Of a DNA stretch of 64,000 nucleotides, positions 1 to 10,887 are shown piece after piece. The DNA comes from Leishmania martiniquensis (Eukaryota > Euglenozoa > Kinetoplastea > Trypanosomatida > Trypanosomatidae): the NCBI RefSeq assembly GCF_017916325.1, contig NC_090159.1, positions 415,501 through 479,500 of the forward strand, read 5' to 3'. Within the stretch, counting starts at the first letter, position 1, and each line of letters opens with the position of its first letter. The notes below the pieces were generated by a model. It had not been told where the DNA came from, did not search any database, and saw only the letters and a list, made by a program, of their open reading frames with translations. The position numbers and the translations under genes are program-made.

Positions 1-1450
1 GGAACCGTAATTCACCCTCTCTTCCCTATAAGCGCGTCTGGCCGTCATGTCGTCAGCTAGCGAGTTTCCCTCCCCTTTTTTCTGCCGATGTGCATCTGTC
101 ACCGCGCCTGCGATGACGCTCGCACGGGCGTGCAGGGTGGGGGGAGCTGACGCTACGGCACTTTACCTGCTTTGACTTGGGCTTCCGCTTTCCATGTCAT
201 GCTCTGCGCGCGTGTCTACATGTGTGTGTGTGTGTGTGTGGCAGTGGAGGGAGGGGAGGAGGAGGAGGGGCTCTGCATTGACTCGGATGGCAGACGTGGC
301 GGTCCTTCAGACGGCGTGAACAAAACTTGCCAGCGCTGTGATCCTCTCGCCCTCCCTCGTTCCTCTCCTGCCGCCTCCGCGCCTACCTCACCAGACGGAG
401 TCGCCTAAAATGACCGGCGCTTGCCTCTTCCACTACAAAGCAGCGACATGTCAGCAGCCGGTTCTGCAGTGGCACACGTGCTGCCTAGGACTGGACGCAG
501 TCACGGCTTCATCACACACAACGCCAGCACCTTAGCTCACCCCGCTGCCGCACATGCATCACTGCCGCATCGGCTTCTGAGCCGCTCTCACAGGGCCAGC
601 GCCGAGTTGCGTGAGCTATTGGCCCAGTGTGAGCGGGTCGGCTACACCGAGCTCGGCGCGGTGCTGCCCAGGGGTGCGTGACCCACGCCATCCGTGCGGC
701 AGGACGAGGTGCACCACGGTTTGTATCGCAGTGGGCGTACGCGTGGGTGTCCCTAACGTGCTGTGGATCTATCTGCCCGCACCCACCAAGCTCCGCGAGC
801 GCCAAGCAGGACGTCTCTCTCTTCCATTACACATCTTGTGTGGTCCATTTCAGCCCGCAGGTATCTGCCTCGTGTGCGCAGCGGTAGCTGACGCCGCAGA
901 TGCGGTGGTGGGCGTAGAAGTAGGACCCTTGCGCGGCATCGCGCCTCTGCTCCGCATGTGCCTGTGTGCGTGGTATTCGTGTGCCGAGCACGGCCATATG
1001 GCCTGCAGTCACTCACTTCACCAACCCGTCCTCCATTCCCACTTCCATCTCCTGCCGCCTCCGCTCAAGTCACGCACGCACACACACACACACACATCAA
1101 CTTTACGAAGTTGGAGAGCAGCAAGAGAGAGAGAACGGAGAGTGTAGGCTAGGATAGCACACGCCTGTGCCTCGGTGCGTCGAATCCTCGTCGTCGACCC
1201 TGCCCCCTCTTGCCACCACCACACCCTGCTCTCTCTCTCTGTGGCATTCGGGTGTCGCCGTTTGGATTCTTCGAGTCTGCTCTCGCCTTGCGGCCCCTCT
1301 CAGCATCACCCGCACTAGCGTCATTACCATTCCACCCTCAACCTCTCCGCTTTTTTTATCCCCAGAAGCATAGGCGCGCGCTGCCAGAGAAGACGCCTTC
1401 GAAGCATCGACGGACAGGCTTGTTGCTTGGTGGGGGAGGGCAGGGAAGGA
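1..1450. other. Intergenic spacer upstream of the mitochondrial RNA polymerase gene
   Basis: No convincing gene is visible. The stretch holds a (TG)10 tract at 221-240, a (CA)9 tract at 1079-1096 and mixed pyrimidine-rich sequence. It is probably the 3' UTR of a gene lying left of the window plus the spacer. Open frames here are short, low in complexity and lack coding-like codon choice. Confidence 0.7.
1329..1365 (+). promoter_or_regulatory. Candidate trans-splice acceptor (polypyrimidine tract + AG)
   Basis: A pyrimidine-rich run with seven consecutive T ends in CCCAG, the AG being at 1364-1365. In trypanosomatids the spliced leader is joined at the first AG after such a tract. The first ATG downstream is at 1451, which fixes the start of the polymerase gene and predicts an 85-nt 5' UTR beyond the spliced leader. 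Confidence 0.65.
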
Positions 1451-4400
1451 ATGCGCCGCAGCGCAATACCTCGGCGGGCGCGTCCCCCTCTCCGCCTCTC
1501 AGCAAGCGGGAGCGTGGGTGAGGAGGCGCAGTCGTTATCCGCGCAGGCCGCCACGGTGACCTTGATGTGCACCAGCAGGGGCAGCCCGGGCCGCAGGTTT
1601 GGCGAGTGGCACGTGGGCATCCCACTTACCTCCTCTACTGCGGCACGGGCGGAGGCGTGTCTGTGCGGCAGCATTGCCACTGCCAGGCGTCCTTCGCGGG
1701 CGCTGACGTGCGCAATGCGATGGTGCACTATGCCCACGACGGAGGTATCTGCATGTGATGCGAGCGTGAACACGGACACCCCTGCGCCCACAGGCTCACC
1801 TGTAGCGTTCGCCGATCGTGCAGCACGGCCGATGAAGGCCCCCAAGAGGACGGCGGCCACATCAAGTCGAGAGGCGCCGACAACGTCGCCGATTCCGCCA
1901 TCGCTCACATCCAGCTGCGGTAGCCCCCATACCCCTCACCCCCGGCATAAGGCTCCGCCCACGTCTGCCCCCCCGTCTGTGGCGCAGGCAGTACCGGTGA
2001 CAGGTGCGGTGAGCAGCAGTGACGCAGCGCCGAGTAAAGTAGACGCCGATGTGCACGCATCAAGCAGCCGCCTCACGAAGGAGGAGGCATTTACTGCTGC
2101 CGCGGTGGAGGGAGGAGCGGATGAGGACGATGACGACGGCATCACCTTCTCAGACAGTGTCTCGGTCTCGGAGCTATTCGGAACAGATGAGGCCACGCTG
2201 AACGCTGCAGAGAGGAACGCCGCGAGAGCTACCGAGGGCGCGCACGTGGATGCTGGTGTCCGTGAAAATGACGGGGCTACGGGACGCGGCGGTAGGACAT
2301 CCGCCTTCGCGCTCCCCGCTAATCCAGGTAGCCTCGGCATCGCATCAGTCGACATCGCGGAGACGCTCTTGAGCGATCCGTTTCACGTGCCGAGCGTGGA
2401 CGACGACGCATTCGCACAGGATGGGGACCTACCGGCCTCAGCGGCGGCAAGCCACAGTGCCGCCTCCGGCTCGCAAAACCTCAACGAGAGCGTACTTTCC
2501 GCCGTGGACCTGCTGTGCGATGATCTGTTTCACTGCAAAACGGCGGTTCTGCGCTCCTTCGCTCGAACGCGCTCGATCACCTCTCATAAAAAGGTGGAGG
2601 TGGTGATGCGCCTCCTGGAGAGAGCCCACCACGATGCCCATGGCGAGAGCACGGATCTCAGCGTGACGCGGAGTCTGTTGGGTGACGTCTTTGATGAGAG
2701 CATTCGCACCAGTGGGCTTCGCGCGGCGTGGACGAACAAGTCGCTGGAGGCGGCGCACATCGAAGAGGCGTGCGAGGCCCACCTTGGCTTTGACCTGCTG
2801 GCGAACTCGACAAAGGCGCTCATGGTGCGGCGCCACGCCGGCGAGATCTCGCGGGTCCTGCGCAAGCTCACCCGCGTGTTTCAGCAAGAGCAGGAGCAGA
2901 TCTCTCTCTCCGCCGTGGGGGGTGTCTTCCGCAACTACCGCGCCGCCGCTGACGAGCTGGTGCGGGAGCTGCCGGTGTGTGAGGTGCTCAGCCCCTTCGC
3001 GGGTTACTTGGTTAGCTATGTGCGGTACGGCGCTGTGAAGGAGATGCTGTCGCGGGCTAATGTGAACGAGCGCCTTGTCCAGCTGGGTGTGGGTCACCCC
3101 ACGGTCCAGGAGGTGGACGACAGCGCCTTACTGCACCGCTTAATGGACCTCCTCGACTCTGCTGTGCAGCAGGTCGAGCGCCGGGCGGAGTGCTTCCGCG
3201 TGTCGGAGCACCCGCGGTCGATCGGGATGGAAAACGGTGACGTTATCGCACATACCGCTCGGGCCTTCAGCGAGGTCTCGCACGCCAAGTGGAACACACA
3301 GGCAGCCCCGGAGTGGGTGCACAACCTTGCGCGCATGTTCTGCAACTGGGAGGTCACCCTGCGCACCGATCTGCCCCGGTTCGAGGAGGTGCCGCGGCAC
3401 TTCTTCGACTGCATCCTGTCTGGTGTGGTCTGCCTCTACATTGCCCAGCGCGTCTACGGAAACGCTGTGGGGCCGACGGTTGTGCCGCTGTATCAGCGTC
3501 TGGCCGTGAAGAAGTCGCTGCGGCTGCACTTCAACAACGACGACAACACGGAGAGCGCCTTGCGTGACATTATGTCGTACGTGCAAGCAGACATGAAGGA
3601 GGTACGCGGTGGCGTGCGAGGCGAATTTTTCGCTGGCGTCCTCTCGCAAATGCAGGGCGCCTTCCAGGACGCGCCGGAGGAGCCGTCGGCCCTGCATGAG
3701 GAGCGGGTCGCCGTCATATTGAATGCGGTCTGCGATGTCGCGACCAACTGCACACGCTCCGCCGGCCTCTTCAACCTACTCGTGAAGCTCACAGAAGACC
3801 TCGCCTTCCACTTTCGCTTCCAGCACATTTATAAGAAGCTGAGTGGGGCCGATCGCGTCACCATTCGCACGAACGGGTCTATTCGCATGACAAAGACGCT
3901 GGAGTACTTTGAGAAGGAGATGCACGTGACGCCGATCCCTACCAAGGCGGTCGGCTTCCTCGTCGTGCAGCTGCTGTATCTGTCACTTCGCGGCGATGGC
4001 AGCAAGCGGCCGGTGCTCGAGCGCTTTGCGAGTGTGACCGGGGCAATGGAACTGGACCTGGTCGGGCTCACCGAGACGGCGGCCACGTCCGTGCGCGACC
4101 TGCACGTCGCCTTCCCGCCACAGCTCTCCTACAACTCGTGGCTGAATGAGTCAGACACCCGGGAAAAGTCTGTGTACGGCGTGCTGCCGTCCGTTGCGGT
4201 GAAGGGGTCCGCGAATCAGGCGATGATTGTGTCGCAGGCGCCGATGATGAAGGCGCTGGACGCCATCTCGCGTGTGCCGTGGCGCATCAACAAGTACATG
4301 CTGCATGTGCAGGAGGCCATTGTGCGCGAGGGCTTCGGGTTTGGGAAGATTCGGCCCGGCTTCTACCCTCTCCATTACTACTCGATGAGTAACGGCGACG

Positions 4401-5956
4401 TCGAGTACCCGTCAGATCGCCGCCGCGCGGCGTTTCTGAACGGCCTCGACGACGACGGCGATGACCTGGAGGCGGGTGACGTCTTCAATCTGCAGCAGCG
4501 ACGGCAGTGCCTGCTGCAGCAGAAGCAAGACTGGAAGGAACTGAGCGAGCTGCGCAGTAGCCGCATCCACTACCTGCTAGGCCTGCGCCAGGCCCGCTCC
4601 ATTGTACAGTTCTCGCACATTTACTTCCCGAACAGCATGGATTTCCGCGGTCGCATGTACCCCCTCCCGGGGCGGCTGAATCACACCGGGTCCGACCCCT
4701 TTCGCGGCCTGCTCGAGTACGCTGAGCCAAAGCCGCTGGGCGACATTGGGCTCTACTGGCTGAAGGTGCATCTGGCAAACAAAATGGGCATGAGCAAGCT
4801 CTCTTTCGATGAGCGGGTGCACTACGTCGACGAGCACATGGAGGACGTCGTGCAGAGCGCCGAGAGTCCCCTAGCCGGCGACCGTTGGTGGCAGGAGGCG
4901 AGTGAACCGATTCAGTGCCTCATGGCCTGCAAGGAGGTGGCGGACGCGATGAAGTGCTCGCAGGGCCCGGAGAAATTCCTTTCTCGGCTGCCTGTCGCCG
5001 TGGACGGTAGCTATAATGGTCTACAGCACTACTCTGCCATCGGCCGCGACGCGTTCGGCGCGGCGCTGGTGAACCTGGTGCCGAGCGAGCGCCCCGCCGA
5101 CGCTTACACGGGTATCCTGAAGGAGATGCTCAAGTCGATATGCGCCGACGCCGACCGCGATCACCAAGTCGCACAGCGGTGCCTCGGCACCGGCAAAGGA
5201 CAAGACAAGGACCACATCAAGCGCAAGACCATAAAGCGTCCTATCATGACGCAGGTGTACGGCGTCACAGGCTACGGCATGTCAGAGCAGATCCTCGATG
5301 AGCTTGTGAAGCAGAACAAAAGTCACGGGCTGTGGACGCACACGGATATGAAGGAGATGGCGGCGTACATCCGCGACAAAGTGCTCGAGTCGCTTGGTGT
5401 GACCTTCCGCGAAACTCAAAACTGCCGCGAGTGGATTCGGGAGGTCACCACGCTGCTCTGGAAGGTGCAACCAGCCGAACTGCGCAACGCGCTCTGCTGG
5501 ACCACCCCGCTCGGGCTTGTGGTCCGGCAACCCTACAAGGTTCGCAACGAGTGCTCCCTGTTCACCCAGCATGGATACAGCAAAGTCCCTGGCGACTCTG
5601 TGGCCCCTGCGAGCCGGAAGCAGCTGACCGCGGTTGCGCCGAATCTGATTCACTCGCTCGATGCGACGCACCTTGCCATGACGGCGCTCGAGATGCAGCA
5701 CCAAGGCCTCTCCATGATGGCGGTGCACGACTCGTACTGGACCTACGCGTGCGATATGCCGAAGCTGTCGCAGGTGTTGCGAGAGCAGTTCGTGAACCTG
5801 TACTCCAAGTACGACCCCCTGTGGGAGCTCAAGGAGCAATGGGAAGAGACCTACTTCATGGACCTGCGGCGGCATGGCGTGAAGCTGCCAGACCCGCCCA
5901 AGCGCGGTGATCTCGACCTAAACGTGGTCCTCAACTCGCCCTATTTCTTCTCGTAG
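1451..5956 (+). CDS. Mitochondrial DNA-directed RNA polymerase (single-subunit, T7-like)
   Basis: This 1501-residue protein is the phage-type polymerase that transcribes kinetoplast DNA in the mitochondrion. The C-terminal third carries the family motifs: DFRGR near residue 1064, motif A with catalytic Asp (VDGSYNGLQHYSA, D1185), motif B (RKTIKRPIMTQVYG, R1258/K1262) and motif C (HDSY, catalytic D1427). All key residues are present, so the enzyme should be active. The N-terminus is arginine-rich, as expected of a mitochondrial presequence, and is followed by a low-complexity acidic stretch (residues about 215-250). The ATG at 1451 was chosen because it is the first after the splice acceptor at 1365; the frame stays open a little further upstream only through non-ATG codons. 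A later in-frame Met could be used, so the true N-terminus is less certain than the identity. Confidence 0.95.
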   Translation: MRRSAIPRRARPPLRLSASGSVGEEAQSLSAQAATVTLMCTSRGSPGRRFGEWHVGIPLTSSTAARAEACLCGSIATARRPSRALTCAMRWCTMPTTEVSACDASVNTDTPAPTGSPVAFADRAARPMKAPKRTAATSSREAPTTSPIPPSLTSSCGSPHTPHPRHKAPPTSAPPSVAQAVPVTGAVSSSDAAPSKVDADVHASSSRLTKEEAFTAAAVEGGADEDDDDGITFSDSVSVSELFGTDEATLNAAERNAARATEGAHVDAGVRENDGATGRGGRTSAFALPANPGSLGIASVDIAETLLSDPFHVPSVDDDAFAQDGDLPASAAASHSAASGSQNLNESVLSAVDLLCDDLFHCKTAVLRSFARTRSITSHKKVEVVMRLLERAHHDAHGESTDLSVTRSLLGDVFDESIRTSGLRAAWTNKSLEAAHIEEACEAHLGFDLLANSTKALMVRRHAGEISRVLRKLTRVFQQEQEQISLSAVGGVFRNYRAAADELVRELPVCEVLSPFAGYLVSYVRYGAVKEMLSRANVNERLVQLGVGHPTVQEVDDSALLHRLMDLLDSAVQQVERRAECFRVSEHPRSIGMENGDVIAHTARAFSEVSHAKWNTQAAPEWVHNLARMFCNWEVTLRTDLPRFEEVPRHFFDCILSGVVCLYIAQRVYGNAVGPTVVPLYQRLAVKKSLRLHFNNDDNTESALRDIMSYVQADMKEVRGGVRGEFFAGVLSQMQGAFQDAPEEPSALHEERVAVILNAVCDVATNCTRSAGLFNLLVKLTEDLAFHFRFQHIYKKLSGADRVTIRTNGSIRMTKTLEYFEKEMHVTPIPTKAVGFLVVQLLYLSLRGDGSKRPVLERFASVTGAMELDLVGLTETAATSVRDLHVAFPPQLSYNSWLNESDTREKSVYGVLPSVAVKGSANQAMIVSQAPMMKALDAISRVPWRINKYMLHVQEAIVREGFGFGKIRPGFYPLHYYSMSNGDVEYPSDRRRAAFLNGLDDDGDDLEAGDVFNLQQRRQCLLQQKQDWKELSELRSSRIHYLLGLRQARSIVQFSHIYFPNSMDFRGRMYPLPGRLNHTGSDPFRGLLEYAEPKPLGDIGLYWLKVHLANKMGMSKLSFDERVHYVDEHMEDVVQSAESPLAGDRWWQEASEPIQCLMACKEVADAMKCSQGPEKFLSRLPVAVDGSYNGLQHYSAIGRDAFGAALVNLVPSERPADAYTGILKEMLKSICADADRDHQVAQRCLGTGKGQDKDHIKRKTIKRPIMTQVYGVTGYGMSEQILDELVKQNKSHGLWTHTDMKEMAAYIRDKVLESLGVTFRETQNCREWIREVTTLLWKVQPAELRNALCWTTPLGLVVRQPYKVRNECSLFTQHGYSKVPGDSVAPASRKQLTAVAPNLIHSLDATHLAMTALEMQHQGLSMMAVHDSYWTYACDMPKLSQVLREQFVNLYSKYDPLWELKEQWEETYFMDLRRHGVKLPDPPKRGDLDLNVVLNSPYFFS

Positions 5957-7126
5957 ACGCCACTTACGCACGCCCGCTTGCCCACTTTGCTTTTCTTGCG
6001 TGCATGAAATGTGCGCATCTGAGGGCGCCCCGCTGATGTGCCGCACTTCCGTTGCGCCTGTGTGTGTGTGTGTGTGTGTGTGACGACCCACTCCCCTCCC
6101 CTTCCAGTCCTTCGAGCATCTCGACCCCTTTGTGTGTACTGCAGAGCCTCAGATGGGATAGAGCATACAGAACTGAAAGAGGCATGCGCGACTGCGTGCC
6201 AGCCGTGAGACAGGTGTTGAGGAGCAGGTTGGTGGTGAGGGAAGGTCCACACACACGTGGCAGTAGCTGTACGCTCGTGGGGAGGATACACACGGGAGCG
6301 CCAATATTTCCGCATGCCCCCTTTCCACCTGTCGCTCTCTGCTTTTCTTTTTATATGTAATGGTTACCAGCGAGAGGGAGGGGAAGGGGGTGGCACGACG
6401 GCGGTGGTCGACTGTTCGCCGCCGCCACCTTCACAAATCGACGGCGCATTCTGTTTCATGGCGCTCGCCGTCTCCTCTCCCCTGCTCTATCGTGCCCTTC
6501 TGTGGTGGGAGTCGAGCTGAGGGATTCCTCCCCCCGCACGCACACACTTACTTGCCCCTGTCGGTGCCGTCCCTGTGGTGTCTGCGCCTGTGTTTGTATG
6601 TGGTGTCGGTGTCAACGCAGAACTCTACCCCTCTTAAGGTTAGGCGAAGAGAAGAAATGCTGTCAGCGGCAACAGGAAAGCGATGCGCGGAGGAGGAAAA
6701 GGGGTGCGGCGGAAGGAGGTTTGGCAGAGGGGCGCGAGGGACCTCCTCCTCCCCCCTTTCCTGCTCGCGCGTCGCCCACAACCTCCACTCATCCGCCATA
6801 TATCCTCCGTGCGCTCCCCCTGGTGCACCCAAGCCTCCCTCTGTACCACCTCAACCCCCTCACCCGCTCTCCTTTCGAATGCATCAGCAGGCAGTCCCCG
6901 GCCCTCGCCCTCCTACAGCTTCTGTTTTTCCCACGCCCGCCTCTGCCCTCTTACGAGCCGCCTCACTGCTTCAATCTTTTGCAACGACGCTCGTCCACGC
7001 ATAGACGCCTCTCCCTATCCCCCTTCTTTTCGTGCTCTCCCTCCGTCTGTCTGTCTGTGTGCGCGCGCGCGTGTCTGTGTGTGCCTGTTTCCTGCATTCG
7101 TCGCGCTTCTCGGAAGACGGCCACGG
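5957..7126. other. Spacer with (TG)12 and a splice signal for the next gene
   Basis: No gene is seen. A (TG)12 tract lies at 6059-6082. The rest is 3' UTR-like and pyrimidine-rich. A polypyrimidine tract at about 7011-7055 precedes an AG at 7115-7116, the likely splice site for the gene starting at 7127. The frame of that gene remains open back to 6683, but this extension lies upstream of the splice site and encodes only Pro/Ser/Arg-rich sequence. Confidence 0.65.
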
Positions 7127-10100
7127 ATGAACTCCAATGGAGCACCACAGGGTACGGCAGCTGTACCATCTCGCGTGCTGCGGAAGGGCCTCACGCCGCC
7201 GCGCCGCAGTGGCATCACACGCCTATTCACCCCTAGCTACGCTGAAGCGGCGGTATCCGCATCCGCCAGGCCACCGCTGTTTACTTCCACGTCCTCCATC
7301 GCCCACGCAGCGGTTAGCACCCGCAGGTCGCCATCGCCCGCAGGACATCCCCTTACTCGTGCCTTGACCGTCTCGGCGTCACATACGTCAAGGCCTGCAT
7401 CTGCGCGTCACGCAAGTCGCTCCCCATCGCCGCAGGCTCTTGATCCCCGTCCCGCCCGTATTCGAAGTCCGGCATCGCGTTTCCGCGCTACGCCGACCTT
7501 CACAACCTTTGTTAACGGCACTGCCTGTGGCGATATAGCCAGTAGCGCGTCCTGGCGCTGTTACATGGCAGCGGTGGGTCGTCGACTACAGCACACCGTA
7601 CAGGAAGCTGAGCAGGTACTGATGCCGACCACAGCCTCCTCTGCTACGTCACCGCCCTGCATCCCCCTCGACTGCAACGGTAAGAGTGGGCTCCCGTGTA
7701 GTCTAGCGCAGGCCATGGAGGCGCTGCAGCGATACCGAAGCGGCTGCATGGCGGCCATGCTAGAGCTGGACGCACTGCACCAGCGCTGTCCCTCAGTCTC
7801 CTCAGCGTCCACACCGACTGATGAAACGGTCGACCCCACAATTCTCTGCTCGCCCATTCGGTCCACGCGCCAAACGATGACCAGCGAGGGAGACGGCGCG
7901 GGAACTTCGCTGTCCAGCCTCACTGACGCGGCGCAGCTGTACCACCGATACGAGCTCATGAAGGCGCGTCTTGCTGACACCCTGGCGGCACAGTCGGCGT
8001 ACATGCAGGAAATCGAGCTTCGTCAGCAGCTCCGCGAGCGGGAGGGGGTCATGGGCGAGTACTTGTGGAGCGCGCGGCTGCTTGTGGAGCAGGAAGCGGC
8101 AGAGCGCACGCATCTCATCTCACTGTGGGCATACTTTATCACATCCGCACTCGAGCGGAGGACGGTACCCGAGGCACGCGCTAGTGCGGCGGCAATATCC
8201 TCAGCCGCTGCTTCTCATTTGCCGGAGCAGAATGTAGTGCCGCTGCACGATCTTCACGACGAGAAGATGCGCACACACGCGCTGCTTCACGAGCAACAGA
8301 GAGAGTTGCAGCAGGCACAGGAACGTGCAATGGCGCAGCTACTTGCCCGCCATGATGCCGAGAAGGCAGCTCTGGAGGCACATCTGCGCGCTGCGCTGGA
8401 GGAGACAGCCCAGTCGCAGCACCGTCTCAGCGAAGTGAGGCAAGAGCTTTTAGCTGCACAGTCTGTCATCTGCGAGACAAAGCGGCGTGCTGGCGCGACC
8501 TACGATGGCTTGCACCAGCAGCTCAAGGACACGACAAAAAAGATGTGGCAGCTTCAGCTTGCTAACGATCACCTCGATGCCAAGGCAAGGGTGCTGGAGC
8601 GGGAGCTAGAGGAGCTGCGGCTGAGTCGGTCGCTGATGCGAGGGAACCAAGGTGATGAGACAGCGGCGGCGTCGGCGGAAGACGGAAGTGGGTTGGTGTC
8701 GTGCTCGCCTGTCAGCGCAGTGTACCCGAGCAATAGCTGCGTTGGTGACCACGGTGATCACCGCCGTAGCAACATACGTGATGCCCGCTACGGTCAGCCG
8801 TTCCAGTCATCCGATGACGCAAGCACACACAGCGTGGCAGGTGGCGGTCGCAGGGGCGGCAATGCTCAATCCGTGAGCGATGGTGTGTGGGTAGCGTATG
8901 AGGAGCGCAGCAGCCTTTGGGAAAGCGCGACTCCACTGAAGCAGCTGCCACTGACCTCTTCCCTCTCCTCAGTACGCCCCCTCACCGCGGCGCGCTGGAC
9001 ACGGGAACCGCAGCGCAGAGATTCGATTCCGCGCTCGCCCATCATCAACTTAGCTCGCCCACATGGATCCTCGCCCGTGGCCGTTTCCGCGACCTCGACC
9101 GCTACAGGCACCGGTATGAACGCCATTCATATGAGCGAGGACAGCGCCGTGCACGTGTTCGCCGCGAACACGCATCGACGGAAGCCCACGCTGGTCGCCG
9201 GTGCGGTGGGGGATGGCGACAACGGCACCATCAGCGGCAATGGCCAGCAACCGTTTGAGCGCACCATGTCGCCGGCTCGCCACCTCTCGCTCGACTGCAG
9301 CCCTGTAAAGAAGCCCTCAGCGTCTGCGGCGCTTTCGCACGGTGAGCCGCTCCACCTTATGGGAGAAGCCGCGGCCCACCCAGCGCACACCGTGGCGGCA
9401 GAGCTGGACCACCAGCTTCAGTCGGCCACCCACAATGACGCATCACGGGAGAGACGCCACTTAGCAGAAATCTCCCTTACCGCGTCAGCGCAAGCAGAAG
9501 TGACCGAGCCTCCCCGCAACGCGACCCCGCCCGTCCACGGGGTCCTGGAAGCCATCCCCGCCCACTCACAGATCTCGTCCCCGACTGAATGTCGCGACCA
9601 GTACCCGCCGTCGCTGGCAGTCGCGCATGGCGCACGCCACATGGCGAACGGCAGTGGCACAAAAACGGAGACTGATGCGACCGTCAACGGGGGAGGAGAC
9701 GACGAGGGGCTGCAGGCGTCGCTACTGTCCTTGTGCTCTTCTTCAGTGTCCGGCTCACGTGCGAGGCTGGAGGCAGCGCGTCGCGATATCCTCCGCCATA
9801 CTGAGCGGCTGGAGCAAGAGGTGCAGGCAGTGACATCCCGTTACGATGCAGCGCGACGACAGCGGCGGCGCGAAAAGGACACGCTGCGCGTGAACGCCTC
9901 CGTACACAGCGCCAGCAACAGCCCATCCACCTCCGAGCCGCGCGACGACGGAGGTCAGCATGCAGGTGGCAGCAACGCCGAAACGGAGGCGCTCCATCGC
10001 GCCCTCGAGGAACTCCACATTGCGCAGCAGGAGGACGACGACGAGCTCGAGCGCTACTACGCCGATGTAAACCAGAAGCGGCTGATGTTGGAGCGATGCC

Positions 10101-10138
10101 TGTTCCTTGTGGACGAGAAGCTATCCTCCCTGTCATGA
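7127..10138 (+). CDS. Hypothetical coiled-coil protein
   Basis: I do not recognise this 1003-residue protein. The first 130 or so residues are basic and rich in Ser, Pro and Arg, typical of a disordered region. Residues about 270-505 are strongly heptad-like with many Glu, Gln, Leu and Arg, indicating a long coiled coil. A Ser/Ala/Gly/His-rich disordered linker follows, and the last 125 residues (about 877-1003) form a second charged coiled coil ending near the C-terminus. There is no signal peptide, membrane segment or enzymatic motif. The architecture would suit a cytoskeletal or flagellar scaffold, which is inference only. The ATG at 7127 is the first after the likely splice AG at 7115-7116. 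Confidence 0.85.
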   Translation: MNSNGAPQGTAAVPSRVLRKGLTPPRRSGITRLFTPSYAEAAVSASARPPLFTSTSSIAHAAVSTRRSPSPAGHPLTRALTVSASHTSRPASARHASRSPSPQALDPRPARIRSPASRFRATPTFTTFVNGTACGDIASSASWRCYMAAVGRRLQHTVQEAEQVLMPTTASSATSPPCIPLDCNGKSGLPCSLAQAMEALQRYRSGCMAAMLELDALHQRCPSVSSASTPTDETVDPTILCSPIRSTRQTMTSEGDGAGTSLSSLTDAAQLYHRYELMKARLADTLAAQSAYMQEIELRQQLREREGVMGEYLWSARLLVEQEAAERTHLISLWAYFITSALERRTVPEARASAAAISSAAASHLPEQNVVPLHDLHDEKMRTHALLHEQQRELQQAQERAMAQLLARHDAEKAALEAHLRAALEETAQSQHRLSEVRQELLAAQSVICETKRRAGATYDGLHQQLKDTTKKMWQLQLANDHLDAKARVLERELEELRLSRSLMRGNQGDETAAASAEDGSGLVSCSPVSAVYPSNSCVGDHGDHRRSNIRDARYGQPFQSSDDASTHSVAGGGRRGGNAQSVSDGVWVAYEERSSLWESATPLKQLPLTSSLSSVRPLTAARWTREPQRRDSIPRSPIINLARPHGSSPVAVSATSTATGTGMNAIHMSEDSAVHVFAANTHRRKPTLVAGAVGDGDNGTISGNGQQPFERTMSPARHLSLDCSPVKKPSASAALSHGEPLHLMGEAAAHPAHTVAAELDHQLQSATHNDASRERRHLAEISLTASAQAEVTEPPRNATPPVHGVLEAIPAHSQISSPTECRDQYPPSLAVAHGARHMANGSGTKTETDATVNGGGDDEGLQASLLSLCSSSVSGSRARLEAARRDILRHTERLEQEVQAVTSRYDAARRQRRREKDTLRVNASVHSASNSPSTSEPRDDGGQHAGGSNAETEALHRALEELHIAQQEDDDELERYYADVNQKRLMLERCLFLVDEKLSSLS

Positions 10139-10887
10139 GAGGTGCTCGTTTTACTCTTCAGCGTCTTGCCGAGACTCTCCCGATCACGCTCCCGGTGGCA
10201 GGGCAGCGACACGCCTCATCGCGCGTGGCATCGCATACGTCTGCCGCCCCACTCTGAGCGTGAGGAGGCCCGGAAGCCCTCTCTCCCCGTCCCCCTCCTC
10301 CTCTGCCTGCCAAATCACAAACCGCCTCTGGTGGTGCGGGCACGGGGCGAAGCGCCTCCGTGCGCAGGGGCGCCATCGGTGAAAAGGTGCCGAGACGGAA
10401 GGGATAAAAGTGGAGGAGTGGATAAAAGGGGGAGGGTTAAAGGTAGCTCTTCGGCTCCGCTGTCCCCCTTCAACCTTCACCCCTCACCTCCGCTCTTGCG
10501 CGGTGCAGGATGCCAACGAAAGCGGCTGGGTAGCGCTGGCGCGTAGGCACTGGCACACAGAGTAGCCTCCGCGCATATCCCACTCCCTGTCTCCATCTCG
10601 CTCTGCGCTCGTTGGTGCCGCCACCTCAATGCCTCTCCCTCCGCCTCGCCATGCCCGACACCTCATCCCTCATCCTTCTCATCGAACTCGGGTCTCCCCC
10701 TCAGTTTTCTGCGACCTCACCCCTTTCACCCTCTCCGACTCCCTTGGGTGTACCGCTCGTGGTGGGCGGCGCTCCTTGTATCTCTTCCCCCCCCCGCGCT
10801 TCCTCCACGGGAAGTACCCCGCTCTCACCTCAGCACGCTTCCCATTCGACTCACACACAACCACGCCCTTCCACGTCCTCAGGCGCA
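10139..10887. other. Spacer containing repeat copy A
   Basis: The spacer starts with the 3' flank of the coiled-coil gene, which holds a dispersed repeat copy (10196-10374, listed separately). Pyrimidine-rich sequence follows. A CCTCAG at 10876-10881 just before the ATG at 10888 is a plausible splice acceptor. Confidence 0.55.
10196..10374 (+). repeat. Dispersed repeat, copy A (SIDER-like candidate)
   Basis: About 180 nt match copies B (11899-12160) and C (38874-39334), including the landmarks CGACACGCCTCATCGCGCG, CCAAATCACAAACCGCC and GGCGAAGCGCCTCCGTGCGC. This copy diverges from the others after GGGGCGCCA. It lies on the coding strand 57 nt after the coiled-coil gene, so it should be in that gene's 3' UTR. 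Position, size and orientation recall Leishmania SIDER retroposons, but I cannot confirm the SIDER signature from memory. Confidence 0.75.

Noticed and set aside
221..240. TG/CA microsatellites as special regulatory elements
   Set aside because: Such tracts recur in nearly every spacer of this window and are ordinary for Leishmania-type genomes.
6683..7126. N-terminal extension of the coiled-coil gene
   Set aside because: It lies upstream of the best splice acceptor (7115-7116) and translates to Pro/Ser/Arg-rich UTR-like sequence.
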